A stretch of DNA of 64,000 bases from Micromonospora sp. WMMD882 (GCF_027497255.1 NZ_CP114903.1:3100001-3164000), one strand, 5' to 3'. Shown: positions 45,676-55,454, numbered from the stretch's first letter. Notes: generated by a model not told the origin, from the letters alone. Numbers and translations are program-made.

Positions 45676-46962
45676 GTGAGCATCCTTCGCCCCGCGCTGC
45701 TGACCGACCACTACGAGCTGACGATGGTCAGCGCCGCGCTGCGGGACGGCGCCGCCGACCGCCGGTGCGTCTTCGAGGTGTTCAGCCGTCGGCTGCCGAC
45801 CGGCCGGCGGTACGGGGTGGTGGCCGGCACCGGCCGGCTGGTGGACCTGGTCCGCGACTTCCGCTTCGACCCGGCCGAGATCGACTTCCTGCGCCGGACC
45901 GGGGTGGTGGACGACGCGGGCGCCGACTGGCTGGCCGGTTACCGCTTCACCGGCGACATCGACGGGTACGCCGAGGGTGAGCTGTTCTTCCCGGGCTCGC
46001 CGATCCTCACCGTCTCGGGCAGCTTCGCCGAGTGCGTGGTGCTGGAGACGCTGGTGCTGTCGGTGCTCAACCACGACTGCGCGATCGCCGCGGCGGCGGC
46101 CCGGATGGTCACCGCCGCCCGGGGTCGCACGTTGATCGAGATGGGCTCCCGGCGTACCCACGAGGAGGCGGCGGTGGCCGCGGCGCGGGCCGCGTACCTG
46201 GCCGGGTTCGGGTTCACCTCGAACCTGGCGGCCGGGCAGCGGTACGGCATCCCGACGGCGGGCACCGCGGCGCACGCGTTCACCCTGCTGCACGACGACG
46301 AGCGGACGGCGTTCGCCTCGCAGGTGGAGACGCTGGGCAAGGACACCACGCTGCTGGTCGACACGTACGACATCAGCCAGGGCATCCGCAACGCGATCGC
46401 GGTGGCCGGCCCGGAGCTGCGCGCGGTGCGGATCGACTCGGGTGACCTGGCGGTGATCGCCCAGCAGTCCCGTGAGCTGCTGGACTCGCTCGGCGCCACC
46501 GAGACCAAGATCATCGTCTCGGGTGACCTGGACGAGTACGCCATCGCCGCGCTCGCCGCCGAGCCGGTCGACATGTACGGCGCGGGCACCGCCGTGGTGA
46601 CCGGCTCCGGCGCCCCCACCGCCGGGCTGGTCTACAAGCTGGTAGAGGTGGAGGGGCGGCCGGTGGTCAAGCGTTCCGAGCAGAAGGCCACCATCGGCGG
46701 GCGCAAGGTGGCCGTCCGCCGGCACAAGCCGACCGGCACCGCCACCGAGGAGGTCGTCGTCCCGCAGGGCGTGCCCGACCACCTGCCGCACGACCGGCTG
46801 CTGCAACGGGAGTACGTCATCGGCGGCGAGCCGGTCACGGCGCCCGCCCTGGCCGAGTCGCGGGAGCACCTGCGGCAGTGCCTGATCTCCATTCCCTGGG
46901 AGGGGCTCAAGCTCTCCGCCGGCGACCCGGCCGTCCCGCTGACCGTCGTCCCGGCGGGCTGA
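45676..46962 (+). CDS. pncB: Nicotinate phosphoribosyltransferase
   Basis: A 428-residue enzyme of NAD salvage joining nicotinate and PRPP. Family blocks: LLTDHYELTMVSAAL start, FEVFSRRLPTGRRYGVVAG, MGSRRTHEEAAVAAARAAYLAGF with the autophosphorylated-type His, VRIDSGDLAVIAQQSRELLD and IIVSGDLDEYAI (PRPP site). GTG 45676 fits TAGGCT; GTG 45655 is in frame but overlaps the previous stop. pncA follows, so the two convert nicotinamide to NaMN. Confidence 0.95.
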   Translation: MSILRPALLTDHYELTMVSAALRDGAADRRCVFEVFSRRLPTGRRYGVVAGTGRLVDLVRDFRFDPAEIDFLRRTGVVDDAGADWLAGYRFTGDIDGYAEGELFFPGSPILTVSGSFAECVVLETLVLSVLNHDCAIAAAAARMVTAARGRTLIEMGSRRTHEEAAVAAARAAYLAGFGFTSNLAAGQRYGIPTAGTAAHAFTLLHDDERTAFASQVETLGKDTTLLVDTYDISQGIRNAIAVAGPELRAVRIDSGDLAVIAQQSRELLDSLGATETKIIVSGDLDEYAIAALAAEPVDMYGAGTAVVTGSGAPTAGLVYKLVEVEGRPVVKRSEQKATIGGRKVAVRRHKPTGTATEEVVVPQGVPDHLPHDRLLQREYVIGGEPVTAPALAESREHLRQCLISIPWEGLKLSAGDPAVPLTVVPAG

Positions 46963-47001
46963 CCGGCCGTCCCGTCCCTCCCCGACACCGAAGGAGCAAC
47001 C

Positions 47002-47586
47002 GTGGCCAGGAACGCGCTGATCATCGTCGACGTGCAGAACGACTTCTGTGAGGGCGGCTCGCTCGCCGTGGCGGGCGGGGCCGGGGTGGCCGCCGGGATC
47101 TCCCGGCTGCTCGCCACCGAGCCGGACCGCTGGGACCACGTGGTCGCCACGAAGGACTACCACGTCGACCCGGGGGCGCACTTCGGTGACCCGCCGGACT
47201 TCGTCGACTCCTGGCCCCGGCACTGCGTGGTGGGCACCGCCGGCTCGGAGTTCCACCCCGAGCTGGACACCTCCCGGATCGAGGCGGTCTTCCACAAGGG
47301 CGAGCACGCCGCCGCGTACTCGGGTTTCGAGGGGCACGCCGCCGACGGTGAGCGCCTGGCCGACTGGCTGCGCCGGCACGGGGTGGACCGGGTCGACCTG
47401 GTCGGCATCGCCACCGACCACTGCGTACGGGCCACCGCGCTGGACGCCGCCCGGGAGGGTTTCGCCACCCGCGTGCTGTTGGAGCTGACCGCCGCGGTCG
47501 CCCCGGCCACCACCGACGTGGCGCTGCGGGCGATGGACGGCGCCGGGGTGACCCTGCACGGCGACCCTGTGATCAACGCCGCATAG
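47002..47586 (+). CDS. pncA: Nicotinamidase (isochorismatase fold)
   Basis: A 194-residue hydrolase giving nicotinate from nicotinamide; the same enzyme activates pyrazinamide in mycobacteria. Catalytic triad: Asp10 (IIVDVQNDF), Lys in VVATKDYH (start of the metal site DYHVDPGAHF) and Cys in ATDHCVRATALDA. The GTG start follows AAGGAG. It lies 39 bases after pncB, forming a salvage operon. Confidence 0.95.
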   Translation: MARNALIIVDVQNDFCEGGSLAVAGGAGVAAGISRLLATEPDRWDHVVATKDYHVDPGAHFGDPPDFVDSWPRHCVVGTAGSEFHPELDTSRIEAVFHKGEHAAAYSGFEGHAADGERLADWLRRHGVDRVDLVGIATDHCVRATALDAAREGFATRVLLELTAAVAPATTDVALRAMDGAGVTLHGDPVINAA

Positions 47587-47650
47587 CTGGTATTCCGTTG
47601 GCGGTTACCGCCCCGGGGAACGACGATGTGCGCCGGAGGTACGGACCGTC

Positions 47651-48949
47651 ATGAACCTGAAGCCTTACCGGGCCGCGCTCGCGTTACCCGGCATCCGGCC
47701 GCTGCTGCTGGTGTCGGTGCTCGCCCGCGTCCCGCACACCGCCGCGGGCGTGGCGCTCACCTTCTACGTCCTGCTGGAGCTCGACCGCGGGTACGGCGCG
47801 GCCGGTCTGGTCGGCGCCGCCGCGACGGTCGGCGCGGCGTTCGGCGCGCCGCTGCTGGGGCGGCTGGTCGACCGGCGGGGCCTGACCCCCGTCCTGGTGC
47901 TGACCACGTCCGCCGAGGCGGCGTTCTGGGCGACCGCGCCCCAGTTGCCGTACCCGCTGCTGCTTCCGGCGGCGTTCGTCGCCGGGCTGCTCGCCCTGCC
48001 GATCTTCTCGGTGATCCGGCAGTCCATCGCGGCGCTCGTACCCGAGGACCGCCGACGTCCCGCGTACGCGCTGGACTCCATGTCGGTGGAGTTGTCGTTC
48101 ATGGTCGGGCCGGCCCTGGCGGTGGCGCTGTCCACCGCCGTCTCGCCCCGGCTGACCCTCTACGCGGTGGGCGGCGGCATCGTCGTCGCCGGGCTCGCGC
48201 TGCTCGCGTTGAACCCGCCGATCCGCACCGCCGACGAGGAGCGCGCCGGGCCGCCCGCCCGGGTGCCCCGCCGGCAGTGGCTGACCCCCCGGCTGGTCGC
48301 CGTGCTGGCCGTCAGCTCCGCCAGCACGGTGGTGCTCGGTGGCACCGACGTCGCCGTGGTGGCGGTGCTGCGCGACGGCGGCGAGGTGGGCTGGACGGGG
48401 GTCGTGCTGACCGTCTGGGCGGTCGCCTCGCTGCTCGGCGGGTTCGCGTACGGCGCGTTGAGCCGCCCGGCGTCACCGGCGCTGCTGCTCGCCGCGCTGG
48501 GCGCGTGCACCGTGCCGATCGGGTTGGCCGGGTCGCACTGGTGGCTGGTCTGTCTGGCCCTGTTCCCCGCCGGGATGCTCTGCGCGCCGACCATGGCGGC
48601 GACCGCCGACGCGGTGAGCCGGCTCACCCCGGCCGCGGTACGCGGCGAGGCGATGGGCCTGCACGGTTCGGCGATCACCGTGGGCGTCGCCGTCGGCGCG
48701 CCGCTGGCCGGCGCGGTCATCGACCGGTCCGCGCCCGCCTGGGGGTTCGCGGTGACCGGGCTGATCGGGTTGCTGGTCGCCCTGGCCGTCCTCCCGACCG
48801 TCCTGCGCCACCGCGAGCCCACCACCGCACCGGCCGCCACCGGGTCGACCGCCACGGGGCCCGCCGCCGAGCCGACCACCACCGGGTCCGCCGCCGTCGG
48901 GGCGTCCGGTGACGAGCCCGCCGGGATCGGGACCGCCGCCACCCGCTGA
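47651..48949 (+). CDS. MFS transporter
   Basis: A 432-residue major facilitator with about 12 membrane segments. Loop 2-3 contains GRLVDRRGL, the motif A position. There is no domain beyond the MFS fold; the last 50 residues are a Thr/Ala/Gly-rich disordered tail (PAATGSTATGPAAEPTTTG). Substrate unknown; sugar-efflux-like or drug-efflux-like. ATG follows GGAGG. It lies 64 bases after pncA. Confidence 0.88.
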   Translation: MNLKPYRAALALPGIRPLLLVSVLARVPHTAAGVALTFYVLLELDRGYGAAGLVGAAATVGAAFGAPLLGRLVDRRGLTPVLVLTTSAEAAFWATAPQLPYPLLLPAAFVAGLLALPIFSVIRQSIAALVPEDRRRPAYALDSMSVELSFMVGPALAVALSTAVSPRLTLYAVGGGIVVAGLALLALNPPIRTADEERAGPPARVPRRQWLTPRLVAVLAVSSASTVVLGGTDVAVVAVLRDGGEVGWTGVVLTVWAVASLLGGFAYGALSRPASPALLLAALGACTVPIGLAGSHWWLVCLALFPAGMLCAPTMAATADAVSRLTPAAVRGEAMGLHGSAITVGVAVGAPLAGAVIDRSAPAWGFAVTGLIGLLVALAVLPTVLRHREPTTAPAATGSTATGPAAEPTTTGSAAVGASGDEPAGIGTAATR

Positions 48950-49095
48950 GCCGGCCGCCGGCACCACGGGGACATCCAGGTGGCCTCGACGCCCGCAGGC
49001 GCGGTCTTCCGCGTCCTGCTCCCCCTGACCGGCGGCGGCGACGCGCCGACGGCCGGCCGCCCGGGCTGAAGCCCCACGCGGCCCGCAGCCCGGCC

Positions 49096-49123
49096 GGGCG
49101 GTCCGAGCCCCCTGGGACCGCCC
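49096..49123. terminator. Hairpin between convergent MFS and antiporter genes
   Basis: GGGCGGTCC (49096-49104) pairs with GGACCGCCC (49115-49123). A second GGTCCG/CGGACC stem follows at once. No U-tract. Confidence 0.45.
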
Positions 49124-49186
49124 GCGGTCCGGCGCGGACCGGGCCGACGGTCTCGGGGCCCAGAATCGGGCCGACGGGCTCGGGGC

Positions 49187-50677
49187 TCAGCCCGGCGAGA
49201 CGGGCGGGGCGTCCCGGCGCGGGCCCGTCGCCCCGGGAGCCAGGACCTTGTCGACGTAGCAGTAGCGCCAGGACTCGCCCGGCTCGATCGAGACGATGGC
49301 CGGGTGCCCCGTCGTCTCGTGGTGCCGGGTGGCGTGCGTGTTCGGCGAGTCGTCGCAGCAGCCGACGTACCCGCAGGTCAGGCAGGACCGCAGGTGCACC
49401 CACGAGTCGCCGGTGGCCCGGCAGTCCGCGCAGCCGTCGGAGACCGGCTCGGCCGCTGCCACCTCGGTGTGGACGCAGGAACGCACCATCGTCTCCTGCC
49501 CCACGTAGCGGAAGCTGCCGCCGAGCAGCCAGTTGGGCAGCACCACGGACAGCCGGTGGGAGCGGGCCGCGAGGATCGGCCCGACCAGGGCGAGCACCAG
49601 CACGTAGAGCGCCACGAACGGCCCGATCCGCTCGTCCAGCCCGGCGGTGATCGCCAGGGTGGCCAGGATCAGCGAGAACTCGCCCCGGCCGAGCAGCACC
49701 AGCGCCGCGTTGGCGGCGGACCGCTGGTTGAGCCCGTGCGAGCGGGCCAGCACCACGCCGCCGAGCACGTTCATCACCAGGGACAACGCCACCGCCGCGG
49801 CGACCGGCAGCAGGACCGGCCCGAGGGCGTCGAGCTGGATGGTCGCCCCGAAGACCACGAAGAAGATCGCGGCGAACGCGTCCCGGACCGGCAGGATCAG
49901 CCGCTCGATCTGGTGCTTGGCCGCGGTGCGGGACACCACCAGGCCGATCATCAGCGCGCCGATCGCGTCGGAGACCCCGAGTTGCTCGGCGAACCCGGCG
50001 ACCAGGATGGCCAGGCCGATGGCGATGACGGTGACCAGCTCGTCCTCGTCCGAGCGGACGATCGCGTGCACGGCGCGGGCGCCGAAGCGGGCCAGCAGCA
50101 GCAGACCGAGGATGAAGCCGAAGGTCAGGCCGAGCTCGCCGAGCATCGCCGCCGGGGAGGTGGCGCCGCCGAGCACCGGCCCGAGCAGCCCCAGGTAGAG
50201 CGCGAGGAAGATGTCCTCGACGACGATGACCCCGAGGATGACCGGGGTCTCCGCGTTGGTCAGCCGTCTCAGCTCGACGAGCAGTTTCGTCACGATCGCC
50301 GAGGACGAGATGCCCACCGCGCCGGCGATGACCAGCGCCTCGGGGGCGCCCCAGCCGATGCCGAAGCCCAGCGCCAGGCCGCCGCCGACGTTGAGACCGA
50401 TGTAGGCGAAGGCGGCCAGCAGCATCCGTCGGCCGCTGGCGAGCACCTGCTCGGCCGGGAAATCGATGCCGAGGTGGAACAGGAGCACCACCAGGCCGAT
50501 CTTGGCGACCAGCTCGATGTCCTCCGGGTGGCCGACGATCCCGGTCACCGAGGGCCCGAGGATGATGCCGGCGGCCATGAAGGCCGGGATGGTCGGCAAC
50601 GCGAGCCGCCGTCCGCCCCGGGCGAGCAGACCGGCGGCGACCCCGGCCGCCCCCAGGGCGACGAGTTCGGCGCTCAT
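49187..50677 (-). CDS. Kef-type (CPA2) antiporter fused to a UBP zinc finger
   Basis: A 496-residue fusion. Residues 1-390 are a cation:proton antiporter with about 12-13 membrane segments: GIILGPSVTGIV, VLLFHLGIDF, GAVGISSSAIVTKLL (GxxSSxxV filter), VVEDIFLALYL, GLVVSRTAAKH, RGEFSLILATLA. Residues about 405-480 form a ZnF-UBP domain: CVHTE..., CADC, HLRSCLTCGYVGCCDDSPNTHATRHHETTGHP, with all Cys/His zinc ligands in UBP order, then WRYCYVD, the ubiquitin-carboxy-terminus-binding-type aromatic region. The zinc finger replaces the usual RCK/TrkA regulatory domain. The partner gene follows the start by 7 bases upstream. Confidence 0.92.
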   Translation of the reverse strand: MSAELVALGAAGVAAGLLARGGRRLALPTIPAFMAAGIILGPSVTGIVGHPEDIELVAKIGLVVLLFHLGIDFPAEQVLASGRRMLLAAFAYIGLNVGGGLALGFGIGWGAPEALVIAGAVGISSSAIVTKLLVELRRLTNAETPVILGVIVVEDIFLALYLGLLGPVLGGATSPAAMLGELGLTFGFILGLLLLARFGARAVHAIVRSDEDELVTVIAIGLAILVAGFAEQLGVSDAIGALMIGLVVSRTAAKHQIERLILPVRDAFAAIFFVVFGATIQLDALGPVLLPVAAAVALSLVMNVLGGVVLARSHGLNQRSAANAALVLLGRGEFSLILATLAITAGLDERIGPFVALYVLVLALVGPILAARSHRLSVVLPNWLLGGSFRYVGQETMVRSCVHTEVAAAEPVSDGCADCRATGDSWVHLRSCLTCGYVGCCDDSPNTHATRHHETTGHPAIVSIEPGESWRYCYVDKVLAPGATGPRRDAPPVSPG

Positions 50678-50684
50678 CGGCGGC

Positions 50685-50945
50685 TCAGTCCTGGAAGTAG
50701 GTGCCGAGGAGCACGGCGGCCACCCGACGCGCCTCGTCCTCGTCGAGATGGATCACGGCGCTCGGCTCGTCCGCGTTGCCGCCGTCCTCGAAGGCGTACA
50801 GCTCGCGGCGGCCGTCCTTGAGATGCACGATCGTCAGCCGTTGCCGCCGGCTGCACGCGATCTCGTACTTCGTGCCGATGCCGAACAGCTCGGTCACCTC
50901 GATGCCGTGGCCCACGCGGCGACTATTCCACAACCGCGTCGCCAT
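50685..50945 (-). CDS. KhtT-like antiporter regulator, N-terminal domain only
   Basis: An 86-residue protein matching the N-terminal domain of B. subtilis KhtT: VTELFGIGTKYEIACSRRQRLTIVHLKDGRRELYAFED and VIHLDEDEARRVAAVLLG. The RCK_C/TrkA-C half that binds cyclic di-AMP is missing: the frame stops 7 bases before the antiporter start. The start ATG follows GAGGTGG. With the antiporter it forms an operon in the KhtT-KhtU order. It may bridge the channel and the fused zinc finger. Confidence 0.82.
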   Translation of the reverse strand: MATRLWNSRRVGHGIEVTELFGIGTKYEIACSRRQRLTIVHLKDGRRELYAFEDGGNADEPSAVIHLDEDEARRVAAVLLGTYFQD

Positions 50946-51000
50946 GGTCCACCTCACGTCCGATCCGTCACCCCCGGACACCGCACGGGCTCGACGGCGA

Positions 51001-51032
51001 CGGGCGCCGTACCCGGGTGGGTACGACGCCCG
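51001..51032 (-). terminator. Terminator hairpin of ctaD
   Basis: CGGGCG-C-CGTACCC pairs with GGGTACG-A-CGCCCG around the loop GGGT, one mismatch. It begins 17 bases past the ctaD stop. Confidence 0.65.
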
Positions 51033-51049
51033 TGCGCGAGCTGGTCGGG

Positions 51050-52807
51050 TCAGTGCCGGTCGATGTCGCTCTCGACGTCCTCGCGGTACCGCGCGCCACC
51101 GTCGGACTCGCTGGTCAGCGGCTTGGCGCCGCCCTCGGGCGGGCCGGCGAGGGACTGCCCGGCGGCCAGCTCGGGGAACTTCGCGTCGAACGCCGGCCGC
51201 TCGGAGCGGATCCGGGGCATCCGGTCGAAGTTGCGCAGCGGCGGCGGGCAGCTCGTCGCCCACTCCAGCGAGTTGCCGTGACCCCACGGGTCGTCCACCT
51301 CGACCACCGGGCCGGTCTTGTACGACTTCCAACAGTTGTAGATGAACGGCAGGGTCGACACGCCGGTGATGAACGCGCCGATGGTGGAGATCATGTTCAG
51401 CGTGGTGAAGCCGTCGGTGGCCAGGTAGTCGGCGTACCGCCGGGGCATGCCCTCGTTGCCCAGCCAGTGCTGCACCAGGAACGTGGTGTGGAAGCCGATC
51501 GTGGTCAGCCAGAAGTGCACCTTGCCGAGCCGGTCGTCGAGCATCCGGCCGAACATCTTCGGGAACCAGAAGTAGATGCCGCCGAACACCGCGAACACGA
51601 TCGTGCCGAACAGCACGTAGTGGAAGTGCGCCACCACGAAGTACGAGTCGTGCAGGTGGAAGTCCAGCGGCGGGCTGGCCAGGATGACGCCGGTCAGGCC
51701 ACCGAAGAGGAAGGTGACCAGGAAGCCCAGCGCGAACAGCATCGGCGTCTCGAAGCTGATCTGGCCCCGCCACATGGTGCCGATCCAGTTGAAGAACTTC
51801 ATGCCGGTCGGCACGGCGATCAGGAAGCTCAGGAAGCTGAAGAACGGCAGCAGCACCTGGCCGGTGGCGAACATGTGGTGCGCCCAGACGCTCATCGACA
51901 GGCCGGCGATGGCGATGGTCGCCGCGACCAGGCCCTTGTAACCGAAGATCGGCTTGCGGGAGAAGACCGGGATGATCTCGGTGATGATGCCGAAGAACGG
52001 CAGCGCGATGATGTACACCTCGGGGTGCCCGAAGAACCAGAAGAGGTGCTGCCACAGCATCGGGCCGCCGGTCTCGGGGGCGAACACGTGCGCGCCGAGG
52101 ATGCGGTCGGCGGCCAGCGCGAAGAGCGCGGCGGCCAGCAGCGGGAAGACCAGGATCACCAGGAGGCTGGTGACCAGCATGTTCCAGGTGAAGATCGGCA
52201 TCCGGAACATGGTCATGCCCGGGGCGCGCAGGGTCAGGATCGTGGTGATCAGGTTCACCGCGCCGAGGATCGAGCCCAGACCCGAGATGGCCAGACCGAC
52301 GACCCACATGTTCGCGCCGATGCCGGGCGAGTGGGCCTCGGTGCTCAGCGGCGTGTACGCCGTCCAGCCGAAGTCGGCCGCGCCACCGGGGCTGAGGAAG
52401 CCGGCCACGGCCATCGTGCCGCCGAAGAGGAACAGCCAGTAGGCGAAGCTGTTGAGCCGGGGGAACGACACGTCCGGCGCGCCGATCTGCAACGGCACCA
52501 CGTAGTTCGCGAAGGCGAACACGATGGGCGTCGCGAAGAACAGCAGCATGACCGTGCCGTGCATGGTGAAGAGCTGGTTGTACTGCTCAGGCGAGAGGAA
52601 CTGCAGCCCGGGGCGGGCCAGCTCGGCACGCAGGATCAGGGCCATCAGGCCACCGATCATGAAGAACGCGAACGCGGTGACCATGTACATGATCCCGATC
52701 TGCTTCGCGTCCGTGGTTCGCAGCATCCGCGCGAGGGCCGAGCCCTTCACCGGCTCCCGGACCGGCCAGGGCCGGGTCACGACCGGCTTCGGTGCGACGG
52801 TGGTCAC
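51050..52807 (-). CDS. ctaD: Cytochrome c oxidase subunit I
   Basis: A 585-residue heme-copper oxidase subunit with 12 membrane segments, the proton-pumping terminal oxidase of the bc1-aa3 chain. Ligands: low-spin heme His in [10 protein letters not shown], CuB site HPEVYI and HHMF, heme a3/heme a in HFHYVLFG. The C-terminal 60 residues after YKTG are a hydrophilic extension common in actinobacteria. GTG 52807 is chosen over in-frame 52843 because GGAGG lies 6 bases upstream. Other ctaC/ctaE/ctaF genes are not in the window. Confidence 0.95.
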   Translation of the reverse strand: MTTVAPKPVVTRPWPVREPVKGSALARMLRTTDAKQIGIMYMVTAFAFFMIGGLMALILRAELARPGLQFLSPEQYNQLFTMHGTVMLLFFATPIVFAFANYVVPLQIGAPDVSFPRLNSFAYWLFLFGGTMAVAGFLSPGGAADFGWTAYTPLSTEAHSPGIGANMWVVGLAISGLGSILGAVNLITTILTLRAPGMTMFRMPIFTWNMLVTSLLVILVFPLLAAALFALAADRILGAHVFAPETGGPMLWQHLFWFFGHPEVYIIALPFFGIITEIIPVFSRKPIFGYKGLVAATIAIAGLSMSVWAHHMFATGQVLLPFFSFLSFLIAVPTGMKFFNWIGTMWRGQISFETPMLFALGFLVTFLFGGLTGVILASPPLDFHLHDSYFVVAHFHYVLFGTIVFAVFGGIYFWFPKMFGRMLDDRLGKVHFWLTTIGFHTTFLVQHWLGNEGMPRRYADYLATDGFTTLNMISTIGAFITGVSTLPFIYNCWKSYKTGPVVEVDDPWGHGNSLEWATSCPPPLRNFDRMPRIRSERPAFDAKFPELAAGQSLAGPPEGGAKPLTSESDGGARYREDVESDIDRH

Positions 52808-52921
52808 GAGTGGCCTCCGGTTCTCGTTCGTCCCGCTCGGCACGCGCTGGTAATAGCGAGCCGTAGTCCGATGGAAGGATAGTCCCCGGCAGGTGGGCGT
52901 GCCCCGCCGGGTGGCGGGAGG

Positions 52922-54028
52922 TCAGAGCGGGTCCACCAGCAGCCGGTAGTGCTCCTGGAAGATCCGGCCACCCCGGCCGCGCAGCAACGGGTCGCGCAGG
53001 GCCGGCGGCACGTCCCGGGTGCGGTCCCGGTCCCGGGTACGGTCGCGCACCCACTTGGTCCGGGGCCGCCGCCGACTCTCGTACGCGATCAGGGCCGCCT
53101 CGACGCTGGGCGTGGCGGCCAGCGACTCGGCCAGCACCACCGCGTCCTCCAGCGCCATCGCCGCGCCCTGGGCCAGGGTGGGCGTGGTGGCGTGCGCCGC
53201 GTCCCCGACCAGCACCACCCGGCCCCGGGACCAGCGTCCCAGCTCGACCTCGCAGGTGACGCCGACGTGCACGTCGGTCAGCGCGTCGAGCACCCGGGGC
53301 GCCGGTCCGCCGTACCCGCCGAAGACCTCGCGCAGCCGGGCCGTCGGGTCGGCCGGCGGCCGGACGCCGGCCTCGTCGGCGTACCAGTAGAGCCGGCCGC
53401 CGCCGACCGGCATCACCACGAGACCGGCCCGCTGGCCGAGCAGGGCGGTCCACTCGGCGAGCGGCGGGCCGCCCCGGACCATGCCCCGGTAGACGATCTG
53501 CCCGGCCGGGCGGGCCGGGCCACCCAGCGCGGCCAGCGCGCGTACCGCCGAGCGTGGCCCGTCCGCCCCGATCACCAGGTCGTACTCGGCGACGGCGTCG
53601 TCGTGGAAGGTCACGGTGACCGTGCCGGCAGCCACCTCGAGGGTACGGACCTCGACGCCGTGCCGGACCGCGCCGCCGGCCCCGGTGAGCAGCACCCGGT
53701 GCAGGTCGCCGCGGGGCAGGGCCCGGCACTCGCCGACGCCCGCCCAGAGACCGGTCAGGTCGACCTCGCAGAGCGGGCTGCCGGTCGAGTCGAGGAACCG
53801 CTGCCGGTGGATCACCTGCCCGAGGGGTCGTACCGGCAGGTCGAGGCCGAGTCCGCGGAGCGCGCGGGCGGCGTTGCCGGGCAGGTAGAGGCCGCTGTCG
53901 TGGGGTTCGCCGGTGGGCAGTTTCTCGATCACGTCCGGGCGGAAGCCCGCCAACCGCAGCGCCCGGGCCACCGCCAGGCCGGCGATGCCCGCGCCGACGA
54001 CGAGAATGCGCAGGGGGGATCCAGCCAT
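52922..54028 (-). CDS. FAD-dependent monooxygenase
   Basis: A 368-residue group A flavoprotein monooxygenase: GxGxxG in LVVGAGIAGLAVARAL, DG motif in LVIGADGPRSAVR and the second FAD motif GDAAHATTPTLAQGAAMALEDAVVL. Such enzymes hydroxylate small aromatics or tailor antibiotics, and some inactivate tetracyclines or rifamycins; the substrate cannot be told. ATG 54028 gives the fold directly; longer upstream frame is low complexity. Confidence 0.9.
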   Translation of the reverse strand: MAGSPLRILVVGAGIAGLAVARALRLAGFRPDVIEKLPTGEPHDSGLYLPGNAARALRGLGLDLPVRPLGQVIHRQRFLDSTGSPLCEVDLTGLWAGVGECRALPRGDLHRVLLTGAGGAVRHGVEVRTLEVAAGTVTVTFHDDAVAEYDLVIGADGPRSAVRALAALGGPARPAGQIVYRGMVRGGPPLAEWTALLGQRAGLVVMPVGGGRLYWYADEAGVRPPADPTARLREVFGGYGGPAPRVLDALTDVHVGVTCEVELGRWSRGRVVLVGDAAHATTPTLAQGAAMALEDAVVLAESLAATPSVEAALIAYESRRRPRTKWVRDRTRDRDRTRDVPPALRDPLLRGRGGRIFQEHYRLLVDPL

Positions 54029-54217
54029 GCTGGTGTACGCCTCCGAGGGGAGCGGCACGCGTTGAAGGCAAGAGACTACTCCCCGCAATCGACGCAGGGA
54101 AGATCCGATCGGATGGCGCGGATCTTCCCTTCCGGCGGGCGGACGGGCCGGTCCCGCGCCCGCCGCCCGGGTCCGGTTGCGTAGCCGTTTCAGCCATGTA
54201 AATCTGTCGACAGACAC

Positions 54218-54231
54218 TGGGAGCGCTCCCG
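54218..54231 (+). promoter_or_regulatory. CebR box upstream of GH12 gene
   Basis: TGGGAGCGCTCCCG, matching the Streptomyces CebR consensus TGGGAGCGCTCCCA at 13 of 14 bases. It lies 62 bases before the ATG, just after a possible -10 region, so a cellobiose-sensitive LacI-type repressor likely controls this gene. Confidence 0.8.
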
Positions 54232-54292
54232 CAGCCTCACCACCACCGGCAGGCTCCGGCGCCCCCACGCCGAGTCAAGGAGCTACGAACAG

Positions 54293-55414
54293 ATGAAACG
54301 TACCCTCCGCGCCCTCGCGGCGGCCGGGCTGCTCGCGGCCGGCTCGATCGTCGCCGTCGCCCTCGGCGGCAGCGCGTCCGCCGACACCCAGATCTGCGAG
54401 CAGTACGGCTCGACCGTGATCCAGAACCGGTACGTGGTGCAGAACAACCGCTGGGGCACCACCGCCCAGCAGTGCCTCAACGTCACCAGCACCGGCTTCC
54501 AGATCACCCGCCAGGACGGCAGCGCCCCCACCAACGGCGCGCCCACCGCGTACCCGTCGGTCTTCTTCGGCTGCCATTACACCAACTGCTCCCCCGGCAC
54601 CAACCTGCCGATGCAGGTCAGCCAGATCAGCAGCGCGACCAGCAACATCAGCTACAACTACGTCAGCGGGGCCACCTACAACGCCTCGTACGACATCTGG
54701 CTCGACCCGTCGCCCAAGCGGGACGGGGTGAACCAGATGGAGATCATGATCTGGCTGAACCGGCAGGGCTCGATCCAGCCGATCGGCTCGCGCGTCGGCA
54801 GCACCAACCTGGTCGGTCGGACCTGGGAGGTCTGGCAGGGCAGCAACGGCAGCAACAACGTCATCTCGTACGTCGCGCCGTCGGCCATCAGCAGCCTGAA
54901 CTTCAGCGTCCTGGACTTCATCAACGACACGCGCAACCGGGGCGCGATCACCAACTCGTGGTACCTGACCAGCATCCAGGCCGGTTTCGAGCCGTGGTCC
55001 GGCGGTGTCGGCCTGGCGGTGAACTCCTTCTCGGCCAACGTCAACGGCGGCGGCAACACCAACCCGAACCCGACCACCCCGCCGCCGTCCGGCGGTGGCT
55101 CCTGCGCGGTGAAGTGGGTCGCCAACACCTGGAACAACGGCTACACCGCCGAGGTGACCGTCACCAACAACGGCTCCAACGCGATCAACGGCTGGACCCT
55201 GACCTACGCCCTGCCGTCCGGGCACCAGGTCACCAGCGCGTGGAACGCCACGGTGACCCAGAGCGGCAGCACGGTGACCGCCCGACCGGTGAGCCACAAC
55301 AGCAGCATCCCCGCCCGGTCGTCGGTCAACTTCGGCCACCAGGTGTCGATGAGCGGCGGCTACTCCGCGCCGGGCAGCTTCAGCCTCAACGGCGCCGCCT
55401 GCTCCCGCGCCTGA
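54293..55414 (+). CDS. Secreted GH12 endoglucanase with CBM2
   Basis: A 373-residue secreted enzyme: signal peptide (residues 1-30, ends SASA), GH12 domain (about 33-255) with nucleophile Glu in QMEIMIWLN and acid/base Glu in AGFEPWSGG, a Thr/Pro/Asn linker (NPNPTTPPPSGGG) and a C-terminal CBM2 (CAVKWVANTWNNGYTAEVTV, two conserved Trp, Cys pair). It cuts beta-1,4-glucan. The start follows AAGGAG. Regulated by the CebR box. Confidence 0.95.
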   Translation: MKRTLRALAAAGLLAAGSIVAVALGGSASADTQICEQYGSTVIQNRYVVQNNRWGTTAQQCLNVTSTGFQITRQDGSAPTNGAPTAYPSVFFGCHYTNCSPGTNLPMQVSQISSATSNISYNYVSGATYNASYDIWLDPSPKRDGVNQMEIMIWLNRQGSIQPIGSRVGSTNLVGRTWEVWQGSNGSNNVISYVAPSAISSLNFSVLDFINDTRNRGAITNSWYLTSIQAGFEPWSGGVGLAVNSFSANVNGGGNTNPNPTTPPPSGGGSCAVKWVANTWNNGYTAEVTVTNNGSNAINGWTLTYALPSGHQVTSAWNATVTQSGSTVTARPVSHNSSIPARSSVNFGHQVSMSGGYSAPGSFSLNGAACSRA

Positions 55415-55419
55415 CGGCT

Positions 55420-55454
55420 GACGGGGGGACCCGGCCGATCCGGGTCCCCCCGTC
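55420..55454. terminator. 15-bp hairpin, bidirectional terminator
   Basis: GACGGGGGGACCCGG (55420-55434) pairs perfectly with 55440-55454 across a 5-base loop. It lies 5 bases after the GH12 stop and touches the stop of the convergent gene. Confidence 0.75.
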
